Below, piece after piece: positions 40,401 through 49,240 of a DNA stretch of 64,000 bases. The position numbers and the translations under genes were made by a program. The DNA lies in assembly GCA_024234995.1 (NCBI GenBank), contig JACKNF010000003.1, positions 62,001-126,000 of the forward strand. Reading direction: 5' to 3'. Source of the stretch: Gammaproteobacteria bacterium (GTDB lineage Bacteria > Pseudomonadota > Gammaproteobacteria > Competibacterales > Competibacteraceae). The notes below the pieces were generated by a model. That model had not been told where the DNA came from and did no database searches. It worked only from the letters and a program-made list of their open reading frames with translations. How positions within the stretch are numbered: the first letter of the stretch is position 1; each line of letters starts with the position of its first letter.

Positions 40401-41572
40401 CGAAGATCCTCTCCCCTTTCGCGGGGGAGCAAACAATGGCCCGCCAGCACCTCGCCAACCGTATTACAAACTCGCTCCACATCGGCGTGGGTCATGGCTG
40501 GAAACAATGGCAGCGTCACCGTTTCCTGGGCAATCCGTTCAGTATTCGGCAATTCCCCGTCATGGTGGCCATACCGGCGGAACAGGGTGGTCAGATGCGC
40601 TGCCTCGTAGGAGATGCCAGTACCAATGCCGCGTGCTTCCAGGGCCGCGCGAAACTGCTGGCGGTCAATCGTCAACCGGTCCAGCGGCAGCAATGGCGCG
40701 AATAAATTCCAGCTATGCCCAGCTTCATCCCCTGGATAGCCCGGGTGCGGCAGCAGGCAGGGCGGGCTGGATGGAAATTGCCGGAAATACGCGGCAACCA
40801 GCTCACGGCGCTGGGCATTGAAGACATCAAGCCGGGCGAGCTGGCCAATGCCGATCCGGGCGTTGACATCGGGCAGGTTGAACTTGCCGCCAGGAAAGGT
40901 GACATCGCGCGTGCCGTCAGACAACCGGGTGATGCCGTGGAAACGCAATATTTCCACCTCGCGCGCTTCAGTCTCGTCATTGAGCACCAGCGCCCCGCCC
41001 TCAATCGCCGTCATGTTTTTATTCGGATGAAAGCTGAATACGGTTAGATCGCCGAAACTGCCGATCCGCCGGCCACGCCAGCTGGAACCAATTGCCAGGG
41101 CGGCATCCTCGATAACTCGTAACCGGTGCTGCCGGGCGATCGCGTACAGACGATCCATATCCACCGGCAACCCAGCAAAGTGGGTGGGCATGATCGCGCG
41201 AGTGCGCGGAGTAATAGCGCGCTCCACTGCGTCGAAGTCCAGATTGCGGCTGATCAAATCCACATCGGCAAACACGGGCACCGCCCCCGCTTTGGCGATC
41301 ATATTCGGTGCGGCGAAGAACGTTTGCGACGGAGTAATGACTTCAGCGCCGGGACCGATGCCGCACAGTTGCAACGCAACTTCCAGCGCGGCCGTCGCCG
41401 AGCTTAGAACCCGCACCGGACGGCCATCCAGATAATGGGAGAGGGCCGCCTCAAAGTTTTTGACCTGCGGTCCGGTCGTGATCCAGCCGGAGCGCAGCAC
41501 CTCGGCCACACCCGCGATGGTCTCTTCATCCAGAGCCGGGCGGGCAAAAGGCAGATAAGGAAGTGATGCCAT
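40397..41572 (-). CDS. arnB: UDP-4-amino-4-deoxy-L-arabinose aminotransferase ArnB
   Basis: PLP-dependent DegT/DnrJ/EryC1 aminotransferase that makes UDP-L-Ara4N from the 4-keto sugar using glutamate. The PLP lysine is in FSFHPNKNMTAIEGGALV, and the DxxHA-like VIEDAALAIGSSWRG and GRPVRVLSSATAALEVAL blocks match ArnB. 391 aa (E. coli 379). It is 2 bp downstream of the small flippase-like gene and overlaps arnC by 4 nt. A small CTCCCC/GGGGAG palindrome lies in its last codons. The substrate-making enzyme ArnA is not in the window. Confidence 0.88.
   Translation of the reverse strand: MASLPYLPFARPALDEETIAGVAEVLRSGWITTGPQVKNFEAALSHYLDGRPVRVLSSATAALEVALQLCGIGPGAEVITPSQTFFAAPNMIAKAGAVPVFADVDLISRNLDFDAVERAITPRTRAIMPTHFAGLPVDMDRLYAIARQHRLRVIEDAALAIGSSWRGRRIGSFGDLTVFSFHPNKNMTAIEGGALVLNDETEAREVEILRFHGITRLSDGTRDVTFPGGKFNLPDVNARIGIGQLARLDVFNAQRRELVAAYFRQFPSSPPCLLPHPGYPGDEAGHSWNLFAPLLPLDRLTIDRQQFRAALEARGIGTGISYEAAHLTTLFRRYGHHDGELPNTERIAQETVTLPLFPAMTHADVERVCNTVGEVLAGHCLLPRERGEDLR
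40411..40429. repeat. CTCCCC/GGGGAG palindrome inside arnB 3' end
   Basis: CTCCCC (40411-40416) and GGGGAG (40424-40429) flank a short loop within the last codons of arnB. Similar arms recur elsewhere in the window. Its position codes for the terminal LPRERGED residues, a C-terminus that may have been altered by insertion of the element. Confidence 0.4.
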
Positions 41573-41574
41573 AG

Positions 41575-41946
41575 TTAAGATCTCGCAAGCAGAACCACGC
41601 CAATGATGATAAACCCAATGCCGAACCAGCGCCCGCCGGTCAGCGCCTCGTCAAACAAATACCCAGCAGCTAAGGCATTGACCACATAGCCAATAGAGAG
41701 CATGGGATAGGCGATGCTCACCGGCACCCGCGACAGGGCCAGAATCCACACCAGGACACTGACACCATAGCAGGCAAAACCGCCGAGGAAATGCGGGCTG
41801 GTAGCGATGGACCCGGCCAGCGGCAGGGCGTTGGCAACAGTGGGGGTAATCACCCCAAGCGCATTGGTTCCCGCTTTCAGCAATAACTGTGCAGCGGCGT
41901 TGAGCAGCACACCGGTCAGGATCAAGGCGAAACTAGCGAGAGTCAT
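41575..41946 (-). CDS. EamA/SMR-type membrane protein, ArnE-like flippase subunit
   Basis: 123 aa with four membrane helices (about 3-24, 42-65, 72-92, 97-120), the fold of the ArnE/ArnF undecaprenyl-phosphate-Ara4N flippase and of small multidrug resistance proteins. Conserved points: LLNAAAQLLLKAG in helix 1, and SRVPVSIAYPMLSIGYVVNAL. In E. coli ArnE and ArnF act together; only one such gene is here, so it may act as a homodimer or with a partner elsewhere. It overlaps arnT by 4 nt and is followed 2 bp later by arnB, which supports the role. Confidence 0.75.
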   Translation of the reverse strand: MTLASFALILTGVLLNAAAQLLLKAGTNALGVITPTVANALPLAGSIATSPHFLGGFACYGVSVLVWILALSRVPVSIAYPMLSIGYVVNALAAGYLFDEALTGGRWFGIGFIIIGVVLLARS

Positions 41947-43640
41947 TGGCGGCTCACGATCACCCGGCGCGGGTCGCGGGCCAAGAGACGCATCGGCAGC
42001 CCCTCAGCAGTGAAGTATTGATAGTTGTGAGAATTCATGATGGCATAGCCTCGCTCCAGCGCCTGCCAGCGCGACTTCCAATCCTCGACTTGCGCAATGC
42101 CTTTCTCCGGTTCTGCCGCCAGCCCCAAGGCAAATTCATCGATATATTGCACCAGGGTGACCGTGCGCTTGAGATAGAATGGCAATGTCTGATCATGCAT
42201 TTCAATGCTGTAGAAAGGTGCGTTACGGTCAAAGGGTCCATATTCCGCCTCAATCTTTTCGACGATATCATCAGCGGAGTATAACCGGGATAACTCATTG
42301 TGGCCGTTCATGGCGAGAATACCGGCGCCGAGACTGCCAAACGCCAAGACAACGACGCCAGCGGTGCAGGCTGTTTGGCGAAATAATCCGGCAGCGGCGC
42401 TGGCGCCAGCAGTGAACGTGGCAATAGAAGCCAGGATCCAGGGCACGAAGTAACGGACGATTTCAAACGGGGAGGTGTCCTTGGAAAACATCTGGGCCAG
42501 GCGTTCGCCCTCCAGCAGCACGATGAGCAGCAACACCCCGCCGATGGCCGCCAGTCCCCAGGCCAAACCGCTTAGAATTTCCGGTTTCATCCGCTGCATC
42601 TCGACCCCGGCAAACAAGGCCAGTGCCGGGAACACTGGCAGAATGTAGGAAGGCAATTTGGAATGCGAGACGCTGAAAAACATAAAAATAAAGGCAGCCC
42701 AGATCAAGAGCAGCCGCAAGGGTTGCAATGTTCCCCGCTCCCCTTCGCGCCGCCAGCCATCACGCAACCGCACCGCGACAAACAGCGTCCACGGCATTAA
42801 GCCGATCACGAGTTCAGGAACGAAATACCACCAAGCCCCTGTACGCCGGTGGACATCGGTTGTAAACCGCGCAAAATGCTCGTGGATGAAAAAGAACCGG
42901 GCGAATTCATCGTTGATCAGCGAGACAGCGATGAACCACGGCGCAGCGATCAGCAGAAATAGCGCCAGCCCCTTGCCCAGATGCAGACGGGTCAGCATCC
43001 GCCAGTCATGCTCGATCAGGATATACAATGTCAGCACTGCACCCGGCAACACGACGCCGATCAGGCCTTTGCTAAGGACCGCCAGCGCCAGCGCCACCCA
43101 GACCGTCAGCATCCAATTGCGATTCTCTTTTTTTGCCGCGCCGGGGCGTTGAGCCATCAGGAAGCTCAGCAGGGCCACAGTCAGGAAAGCCGTCAACCCG
43201 GCATCCAGGGAATTGAAATGCGCATTGAAAAGGTACCAGGTGCACCCTCCAAGCGCCGCTGCCGCCGCCAGACCGGCCGCCTCGCCATAGAGCCGGCGGC
43301 CCACCCAGAACATCAGCAATACACCGGCAAAAGAAGTGGCCGCCGGCCACCAGCGCGCCGTCCAGTGATGTTCACCGAACAACTTAAACGCCGCCGCCGT
43401 CGCCCAGTATTGCAGGGGGGGTTTCTCAAAATACTTCAGGCCATTCAGGCGGGGTGTCACCCAATCCCCGGACACCGCCATCTCACGGGCGATCTCGGCA
43501 TAGCGCCCTTCATCGGGGCGGAACAGCTTGCGGGATTCGAGATTGCTGAACCAGACCAGGGTAAAGATCACCAGCAAACTCAACAGGAACCATCGGGAAA
43601 TACTCGGGGACTGCAAGGAATGCGTATCGATCTCGATCAT
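41943..43640 (-). CDS. arnT: Lipid A 4-amino-4-deoxy-L-arabinose transferase, ArnT/PMT family
   Basis: Inner-membrane GT83/PMT-type enzyme transferring L-Ara4N from undecaprenyl phosphate to lipid A, giving polymyxin resistance. 565 aa (E. coli 550). The first periplasmic loop holds RPDEGRYAEIAREMAVSGDW with the catalytic Asp-Glu, given here as RPDEGRYAEIAREM, then FEKPPLQYW, about 12 membrane helices and a periplasmic C-terminal domain from about residue 430. First gene of the arnT-arnE-arnB-arnC run. Because arnA and arnD are not seen, transfer of another sugar cannot be excluded. Confidence 0.85.
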   Translation of the reverse strand: MIEIDTHSLQSPSISRWFLLSLLVIFTLVWFSNLESRKLFRPDEGRYAEIAREMAVSGDWVTPRLNGLKYFEKPPLQYWATAAAFKLFGEHHWTARWWPAATSFAGVLLMFWVGRRLYGEAAGLAAAAALGGCTWYLFNAHFNSLDAGLTAFLTVALLSFLMAQRPGAAKKENRNWMLTVWVALALAVLSKGLIGVVLPGAVLTLYILIEHDWRMLTRLHLGKGLALFLLIAAPWFIAVSLINDEFARFFFIHEHFARFTTDVHRRTGAWWYFVPELVIGLMPWTLFVAVRLRDGWRREGERGTLQPLRLLLIWAAFIFMFFSVSHSKLPSYILPVFPALALFAGVEMQRMKPEILSGLAWGLAAIGGVLLLIVLLEGERLAQMFSKDTSPFEIVRYFVPWILASIATFTAGASAAAGLFRQTACTAGVVVLAFGSLGAGILAMNGHNELSRLYSADDIVEKIEAEYGPFDRNAPFYSIEMHDQTLPFYLKRTVTLVQYIDEFALGLAAEPEKGIAQVEDWKSRWQALERGYAIMNSHNYQYFTAEGLPMRLLARDPRRVIVSRQ

Positions 43641-43831
43641 ACCAATGTCTTTTTTATCATAACTGTGAATCCATCGTGTTTGAGAGTGAGGCCATAATTA
43701 GTCATGCCACTTCATCCTCATAGCGCACTCCGGTATGATAACGATCTTTTCTCCAAACAACCCTAATCATGCCCATCGGTTTCCACTTTAAGTAACTCTG
43801 CCCGAATCGCCGATAGCGAGCGTCTTTTTCA
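43641..43831. other. Divergent intergenic region between arnT and fis
   Basis: 191 bp, more AT-rich than the genes. It must carry the promoters for the leftward arn operon and the rightward fis gene. A minus-strand frame across it (43702-43890) lacks a start signal and is not supported. No clear -10/-35 pair can be named with confidence. Confidence 0.4.
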
Positions 43832-44125
43832 ATGAACAATAATAACCCCGATCCTCCCGTTGACCTGCTGCCCGCCACGCCATTGCGCAATCACGTCTAC
43901 GAGGCGCTACGCATCTATTTTCACAATCTTGGCGATCAGCAACCCAGCCGTCTGTACGATTTGGTGTTGCAGGAGGTGGAGCCGCCGTTGCTGGAGATTG
44001 TCATGCAGCGCACGGGCGGCAACCAGACCCGGGCAGCCGATCTACTCGGTATCAATCGTGGCACCTTACGAAAAAAACTCCGGCAATACGGTTTCGTTGA
44101 ATCCACGCAAACACGGCAACGATGA
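43832..44125 (+). CDS. fis: DNA-binding protein Fis
   Basis: Small nucleoid-associated regulator, 97 aa (E. coli 98). The C-terminal helix-turn-helix is clear: GGNQTRAADLLGINRGTLRKKLRQYG, given in parts as QTRAADLLGIN and GTLRKKLRQYG; the preceding helices (VLQEVEPPLLEIVMQRTGG) form the dimer core. In most gammaproteobacteria fis follows dusB; here dusB is absent and a HAD phosphatase follows 7 bp after the stop. Confidence 0.93.
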   Translation: MNNNNPDPPVDLLPATPLRNHVYEALRIYFHNLGDQQPSRLYDLVLQEVEPPLLEIVMQRTGGNQTRAADLLGINRGTLRKKLRQYGFVESTQTRQR

Positions 44126-44132
44126 TGACTTT

Positions 44133-44789
44133 ATGGCTCTAGCGATTTTTGATCTTGATAACACCCTGCTGGGAGGTGATAGCGATTATCTTTGGGGCCA
44201 GTTTCTCATCGAACAGGGGTTGGTCGACGGTGCGCATTACGAACGCGAAAATCAACGCTTTTATGACGAATATCGAGCAGGCACACTCGATATCCACGCC
44301 TTTCTGGCGTTCATGCTGCAACCGCTGGCCGAACATCCATTGGCTGAATTGCTGGCTTGGCGTGCGCGGTTCCTGGAAGAAAAAATCCAGCCGATCCTGC
44401 TGCCAAAGGCAGATGAATTACTGAACCGGCACCGTGTAGCCGGTGATACCCTGCTGATTATTACTGCCACTAACCGCTTTATCACCGCACCCATCGCTGA
44501 ACGGCTCGGTGTATCACATTTGCTAGCCAGCGAACCAGAATATGTTGATGGCCGCTATACGGGCCGGTCAACAGGAGTTCCTTGCTTCCAGCATGGCAAA
44601 GTGGAACGGCTCAACGCTTGGCTGACGGAAACCGGCGGTAATCTCGCAAGAAGCTGGTTCTATAGCGATTCCCACAACGATCTGCCGCTGCTTGGCCGGG
44701 TTACCTATCCGGTAGCGGTGGACCCTGATGCAACCCTCGCCAATCATGCTAAAGAACGTGGCTGGCCAATTATTAGCTTGCGAGGCTAA
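44133..44789 (+). CDS. HAD-IB family phosphatase (SerB-like)
   Basis: Cytoplasmic hydrolase with a phosphoserine-phosphatase-like fold, 218 aa. Motif I is FDLDNTLLGGDSDYLW (nucleophile Asp in DxDNT), motif II is the TAT of LLIITATNRF, motif III/IV is YSDSHNDLPLL. The cap is helical, as in the HAD-IB group often annotated as histidinol-phosphatase-like or CicA-like. ATG 44133 is 7 bp after fis; the longer frame from 43860 overlaps fis out of frame and is not used. Substrate unknown. Confidence 0.85.
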   Translation: MALAIFDLDNTLLGGDSDYLWGQFLIEQGLVDGAHYERENQRFYDEYRAGTLDIHAFLAFMLQPLAEHPLAELLAWRARFLEEKIQPILLPKADELLNRHRVAGDTLLIITATNRFITAPIAERLGVSHLLASEPEYVDGRYTGRSTGVPCFQHGKVERLNAWLTETGGNLARSWFYSDSHNDLPLLGRVTYPVAVDPDATLANHAKERGWPIISLRG

Positions 44790-44828
44790 CCTCCATTATT
44801 TTTCATTTACTCACTTAGTCTTACGCCC

Positions 44829-45896
44829 ATGCAAAACTTGTACAACGTCAATGTCGCCGCCTTGGAAGTTTTACCCACGCCTGAGGAGATCAAGCAACGC
44901 CTGCCACTCAGCGAAGCAGCCGCAGACACCGTGTTCCAAGCGCGGGAAACCATCAAACGCATCCTAGACCGCCAGGACCCGCGATTATTCGTGGTTGTTG
45001 GCCCCTGCTCCATCCACGATGTTGAAGCGGCCCGCGATTACGCCCGGCGTTTGAAAGCGCTGGCTGATGAGGTCAACGACACGCTATTCATAGTCATGCG
45101 CGTATATTTCGAGAAACCGCGCACGACGGTTGGCTGGAAAGGCTTAATCAACGATCCGCGCATGGACGATACCTTCCATATCGATGAAGGCTTGCAGATC
45201 GCCCGCGGCTTGCTGCTGGAATTGGCGGAGATGGGGCTGCCGGCGGGTATCGAGGCATTGGATCCAATCATTCCGCAGTATATCTCTGATCTGGTCGCTT
45301 GGACCGCCATTGGCGCCCGCACCACCGAATCACAGACCCATCGCGAGATCGCCAGTGGACTATCCAGCCCGGTCGGTTTCAAGAACGGCACCAATGGCAA
45401 CCTGGATGTAGCGATTAACGCCTTGCAATCCGCTGCGCGTCCCCATAGCTTTCTGGGCATTAACCCGCTCGGCCAATCAGCGGTGATTCGCACCCTGGGC
45501 AATCGCTATGGCCATGTTGTCTTGCGCGGCGGCGACCGCCCCAACTATGACTCAGTCTCGATCGCCCTCTGCGAAAAAGCGCTGCGTGATAAAAAATTGC
45601 CCGTCAACATTGTTGTTGATTGCAGCCACGCCAATGCCTTCAAAGATCCTGCCATGCAGCCGCTGGTGATGCGCGACTGCACCCACCAGATCATAGAAGG
45701 CAATCAATCCATCGTTGGGTTGATGATCGAGAGTAACCTGGAATGGGGCAACCAGTCGATTCCAGCGGACCGCAGCCAGCTCAAGTACGGCGTATCGGTG
45801 ACCGACGCCTGTGTGGACTGGACAACCACCGGGAGAATGCTGCGCGAGACTGCAGCCAAATTGAAAGGCCTATTGTCTGGACGCAGTGCAGCCTGA
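44829..45896 (+). CDS. aroF: 3-deoxy-7-phosphoheptulonate (DAHP) synthase, AroF-like class I
   Basis: First enzyme of the shikimate pathway, joining phosphoenolpyruvate and erythrose-4-phosphate. 355 aa (E. coli AroF 356). Seen: VVGPCSIHD, RVYFEKPRTTVGWKGLINDP (in two parts RVYFEKPRT and GWKGLINDP), GARTTESQTHRE, GFKNGTNG and VDCSHANAFKD. The FLGINPLGQSAV segment is closer to the tyrosine-sensitive AroF (FLGINQAGQ) than to AroG (FLSVTKWGHS), which suggests tyrosine feedback; this is inference. A bidirectional hairpin terminator follows. Confidence 0.93.
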   Translation: MQNLYNVNVAALEVLPTPEEIKQRLPLSEAAADTVFQARETIKRILDRQDPRLFVVVGPCSIHDVEAARDYARRLKALADEVNDTLFIVMRVYFEKPRTTVGWKGLINDPRMDDTFHIDEGLQIARGLLLELAEMGLPAGIEALDPIIPQYISDLVAWTAIGARTTESQTHREIASGLSSPVGFKNGTNGNLDVAINALQSAARPHSFLGINPLGQSAVIRTLGNRYGHVVLRGGDRPNYDSVSIALCEKALRDKKLPVNIVVDCSHANAFKDPAMQPLVMRDCTHQIIEGNQSIVGLMIESNLEWGNQSIPADRSQLKYGVSVTDACVDWTTTGRMLRETAAKLKGLLSGRSAA

Positions 45897-45921
45897 TTAG
45901 CTGATTAGCGAAGACAACAAA

Positions 45922-45951
45922 AATCCCGTCCCCCGGTAGGGGGACGGGATT
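45922..45951. terminator. Bidirectional rho-independent terminator between aroF and prpE
   Basis: AATCCCGTCCCCC (45922-45934) pairs perfectly with GGGGGACGGGATT (45939-45951) around a GGTA loop: a 13-bp, GC-rich stem. On the left are A residues (CAACAAA), giving U-rich RNA for the leftward transcript; on the right TGATTAAAC gives only weak U-richness for aroF. It sits between two convergent stop codons, as expected for a shared terminator. Confidence 0.85.
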
Positions 45952-45978
45952 GATTAAACAACGTGCCCGTGAACGCGC

Positions 45979-47871
45979 TTAGTGATGTTCAATCGCCCGG
46001 CGCACCTCTTCCAGCGAGTTCGGATCGTCCAGCGTAGACAGATCGCCAGGATCGCGCCCTTCGGCCAGCGCCTGAATCGAGCGCCGCAGCAATTTGCCGG
46101 AACGGGTTTTCGGCAGCGCGCTGACAAAGTGAACGGCATGGGGTTTCGCCACCGCGCCCAGCAGTTCCTGCACCTTAGCGATGATTTCTTTTTCCATCCG
46201 CTCGGTGGCGCCCGCTGCGTCAAGTTGCGCCGGGTCCTTGAGCCGGCAGAAACCCACCGGCACTTGGCCCTTGACCTTGTCAGCCACGCCAATCACCGCG
46301 ACCTCGGCCACTGCCGCATGGGATTGGATCGCCTCTTCGATTTCGCGGGTACCCAGCCGGTGGCCTGCGACGTTGATCACGTCGTCAGTACGGCCCAGGA
46401 TGAAGAAGTAACCATCCTCATCGCGCACCGCCCAGTCCGAGGACGTGTAAAGTAACGCCTTAAAGCTAGAGAAGTAACTCTGCACAAAGCGCTTATCGTC
46501 ACCCCAGACTGTGCTCAAGCAGCCCGGTGGCAAAGGCGGCTCGACCACTAGCACGCCCTTTTCGCCACGGGGCACTTCCTCGCCGGTGCCTTCGTTGATC
46601 ACCCGGATGTCGTAGCCATAGACGGGGAATCCGGGCGAACCGAAGCGGTTGGGCTTGAGATCCACACCCGGCAGATAAGACAGCATCGGCCAGCCGGTCT
46701 CGGTCTGCCAGTAATGATCGATGACTGGAATCTTCAGCGCGTCGGAGATCCAGCGCGAGGTTGGTTCGTCCAGCGGCTCGCCGGCCAGGAATAGATAACG
46801 CAGGCAGGAGACGTCGTGCTCCGTCATGTATTTCTGATCCTGCGACTTCAGGACCCGCACCGCCGTCGGCGACGAGAACATAGTCCGCACCTGGTATTCG
46901 TTGACAATCTTCCACCAGATGCCCGGATCCGGCCGGGTCGGCAGCCCCTCGTAGAAAATGGTCGGCGAACCGTTGATCAACGGAGCATAGACGATATAGG
47001 AGTGCCCCACCACCCAGCCGATGTCGGAGGTGGCGAACATGGTCTCGCCGGGGTTGATGTGGTAGAGGTGCTTCATGGTCGAAGCCAGCGCTACCGCGTA
47101 ACCGCCGACATCCCGCTGCACACCCTTGGGAATGCCGGTGGTGCCGGAGGTGTAAAGAATGTAGCTCGGCTCGTTCGATTCCAGCCAGACCACGGGCACC
47201 TCGGCATCCATGTGCTGGGCACGCAGCGTCGCGTAATCCAGATCGCGGCCTTCGACCAGCGTCAGGCCCTTGTCCAGACCCCGGTTGCAGAGCACGACTT
47301 TTTCCGGCGGGAACTTGGCCAGGCTGCAAGACTCATCGACCAGATGCTTGTAGGGCACGGCCTTGCCACCGCGCATACCGGCATCGGAAGTGACCATGAC
47401 CTTGGGCTTGGCATCGTCGATACGCACCGCCAGGTTGTAGGCGGCGAATCCGCCGAACACCACCGAGTGAATCGCCCCGATCCGGGCGCACGCCAGGATC
47501 GAGAACAAGGCTTCAGCGATCATCGGCATGTAAATGATCACCCGGTCGCCCTTGCCGACACCCAGCGATTGCAACACAGCAGCGAAGCGGTTTACTTCGC
47601 GGTACAGCTCGGCGTACGTATAAACAACGGTCTCATTGGTTTCCGTCGAGATATAGATCAGTGCCTTCTGATCAGCGCGATCGGCCAGATGCCGGTCCAC
47701 CGCGTTGTAGCAGAGGTTGGTCTCGCCGCCGACAAACCACTTGCAAAACGGTGGGTTGCTATAGTCCCGTACTTTCTGCGGCGGCTTGTTCCAATGGATC
47801 AACTGGGCCTGTTCGCCCCAGAAACCTTCAGGATCATCAATGGACCAGCGGTGGAATTCTTCGTAAGTCAT
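45979..47871 (-). CDS. prpE: Propionyl-CoA synthetase PrpE
   Basis: AMP-forming ligase making propionyl-CoA, 630 aa (E. coli PrpE 628). Seen: the N-terminal FHRWSIDDPEGFWGEQAQLI segment in part (SIDDPEGFWGEQ), the P-loop-like YTSGTTGIPKGVQRD, the A5 region YWQTETGWPML, the DDVINVAGHRLGT hinge, and the catalytic, acetylation-prone lysine in PKTRSGKLLRR. The segment SNPPFCKWFVGGETNLCYNA is typical of PrpE and distinguishes it from Acs. AGGA lies about 10 nt before the ATG. It stands alone, without prpBCD. Confidence 0.93.
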   Translation of the reverse strand: MTYEEFHRWSIDDPEGFWGEQAQLIHWNKPPQKVRDYSNPPFCKWFVGGETNLCYNAVDRHLADRADQKALIYISTETNETVVYTYAELYREVNRFAAVLQSLGVGKGDRVIIYMPMIAEALFSILACARIGAIHSVVFGGFAAYNLAVRIDDAKPKVMVTSDAGMRGGKAVPYKHLVDESCSLAKFPPEKVVLCNRGLDKGLTLVEGRDLDYATLRAQHMDAEVPVVWLESNEPSYILYTSGTTGIPKGVQRDVGGYAVALASTMKHLYHINPGETMFATSDIGWVVGHSYIVYAPLINGSPTIFYEGLPTRPDPGIWWKIVNEYQVRTMFSSPTAVRVLKSQDQKYMTEHDVSCLRYLFLAGEPLDEPTSRWISDALKIPVIDHYWQTETGWPMLSYLPGVDLKPNRFGSPGFPVYGYDIRVINEGTGEEVPRGEKGVLVVEPPLPPGCLSTVWGDDKRFVQSYFSSFKALLYTSSDWAVRDEDGYFFILGRTDDVINVAGHRLGTREIEEAIQSHAAVAEVAVIGVADKVKGQVPVGFCRLKDPAQLDAAGATERMEKEIIAKVQELLGAVAKPHAVHFVSALPKTRSGKLLRRSIQALAEGRDPGDLSTLDDPNSLEEVRRAIEHH

Positions 47872-47991
47872 ACTTTAGGTATCCTTCAGCTTCGATGGTT
47901 TAGAAACGCGACGTTTATGTTTGTCGGCGGCAATTAGTGTAGTTGCTTGCCCGGAAATTTCCTGTCGTAACCGCTCGACTTTCTATTCCAG

Positions 47992-48012
47992 CCCTCCCCT
48001 TCAAGGGGAGGG
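47992..48012. repeat. Perfect palindrome CCCTCCCCTT/AAGGGGAGGG
   Basis: CCCTCCCCTT (47992-48001) and AAGGGGAGGG (48003-48012) form a perfect inverted repeat around one central base, 10 bp downstream of the mdh stop. A true terminator would need a following U-tract, which is missing on the mdh strand. Arms match the other GC-rich palindromes in the window. Confidence 0.6.
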
Positions 48013-48022
48013 GGATCGCTGT

Positions 48023-49003
48023 TTACTTCAATAAATCCTCAATGCTAGCACGCTCTTCACGCAGTTCTTTGTCAGTAGCATCCATCTTACTGCGGCTAAA
48101 CTCGTCAACCGGCAAGCCTTGCACAATCTCATAATCACCATTCTTGCAGACACAGGGATAGGAGTAGATCACGCCCTCGCTGATACCATAGGAACCATCG
48201 GCAGGCACCGCCATGCTGACCCAGTCACCCTCAGGAGTGCCCAGCGCCCAGTCGCGCATGTGGTCGATAGCCGAAGAAGCAGCCGAGGCCGCGGAAGAAG
48301 CGCCACGGGCCTTGATGATCGCCGCACCGCGCTGCTGCACAGTAGGAATGAAGGTATCGCGATACCAGCCCTGATCAACCAGCGAGGCGGCTGCCTGACC
48401 TTTAACGGTACATTGGCTAATATCAGGGTACTGGGTTGCTGAGTGATTACCCCAGATGGTCATCTTCTTGATGTCGTTAACATGAGAGCCAGTTTTCTCG
48501 GCCAGCTGGCTCAGAGCGCGGTTGTGGTCCAACCGGGTCATAGCATGGAACTGACGTGGACTAAGGCTCGGGGCGCTGCTAGCGGCGATCAAGGAGTTAG
48601 TGTTGGCCGGGTTGCCGACAACCAGCACCTTCACATCGCGAGCGGCATAGTCGTTCAGTGCTTTGCCTTGCGGTCCGAAGATAGCGCCGTTGGCAGTGAG
48701 CAGATCTTTGCGTTCCATTCCGGGACCGCGCGGCCGGGCGCCGACGAGCATGGCGAAATTGGCGTCAGTGAAAGCAGTCTTCAAGTCATCGGTGGCGACT
48801 ACGCCAGCCAGCAGCGGGAAAGCGCAATCATTCAACTCCATCACAACACCCTGCAGGGCCTGTAATGCCGGGGTAATTTCCAATAATTGCAGGATCACTG
48901 GTTGGTCGGGACCCAGCATACTGCCCGAAGCGATCCGAAAAGCCATAGCGTAGCCGATGTTACCAGCAGCACCGGTGATCACAACGCGGACAGGGTTTTT
49001 CAT
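48023..49003 (-). CDS. mdh: Malate dehydrogenase (NAD)
   Basis: TCA-cycle enzyme interconverting malate and oxaloacetate, 326 aa. The NAD-binding motif is VITGAAGNIGYAMAF near the N-terminus, substrate-binding arginines are in GARPRGPGMERKDLL and in MTRLDHNRA, and the catalytic histidine is in IWGNHSATQYPD. These mark the cytosolic-type MDH also found in beta- and some gammaproteobacteria, which differs from the E. coli enzyme. ATG 49003 is fixed by AAGGAG 7 nt upstream; the longer frame to 49099 is rejected. Confidence 0.94.
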   Translation of the reverse strand: MKNPVRVVITGAAGNIGYAMAFRIASGSMLGPDQPVILQLLEITPALQALQGVVMELNDCAFPLLAGVVATDDLKTAFTDANFAMLVGARPRGPGMERKDLLTANGAIFGPQGKALNDYAARDVKVLVVGNPANTNSLIAASSAPSLSPRQFHAMTRLDHNRALSQLAEKTGSHVNDIKKMTIWGNHSATQYPDISQCTVKGQAAASLVDQGWYRDTFIPTVQQRGAAIIKARGASSAASAASSAIDHMRDWALGTPEGDWVSMAVPADGSYGISEGVIYSYPCVCKNGDYEIVQGLPVDEFSRSKMDATDKELREERASIEDLLK

Positions 49004-49240
49004 ACTTATGCTCCTTAAAATAATATTAATGACAAGCACGTTGGAAAAAATCCCAAACCGGCACATGACGCGGTTTGGGCATGAGAGATCCGGGACCATG
49101 GCGGCCGGTTATAACGCTCGGCTTATAATGCTCGGCGCTGCTCAACCGGGGCGACATTGCTTGGTTAATTAAAAATAGTAACGTAGATTGCCGCGTTTTT
49201 AAACGAATGCCAGCATTGGCTGGCGAGGGTTTCCCATACC

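Noticed and set aside
43702..43890. 62-codon minus-strand frame between arnT and fis
   Set aside because: Overlaps the fis start, has no ribosome binding site and no recognisable family.
46816..47937. 373-codon plus-strand frame opposite prpE
   Set aside because: Antisense shadow of a complete propionyl-CoA synthetase gene.
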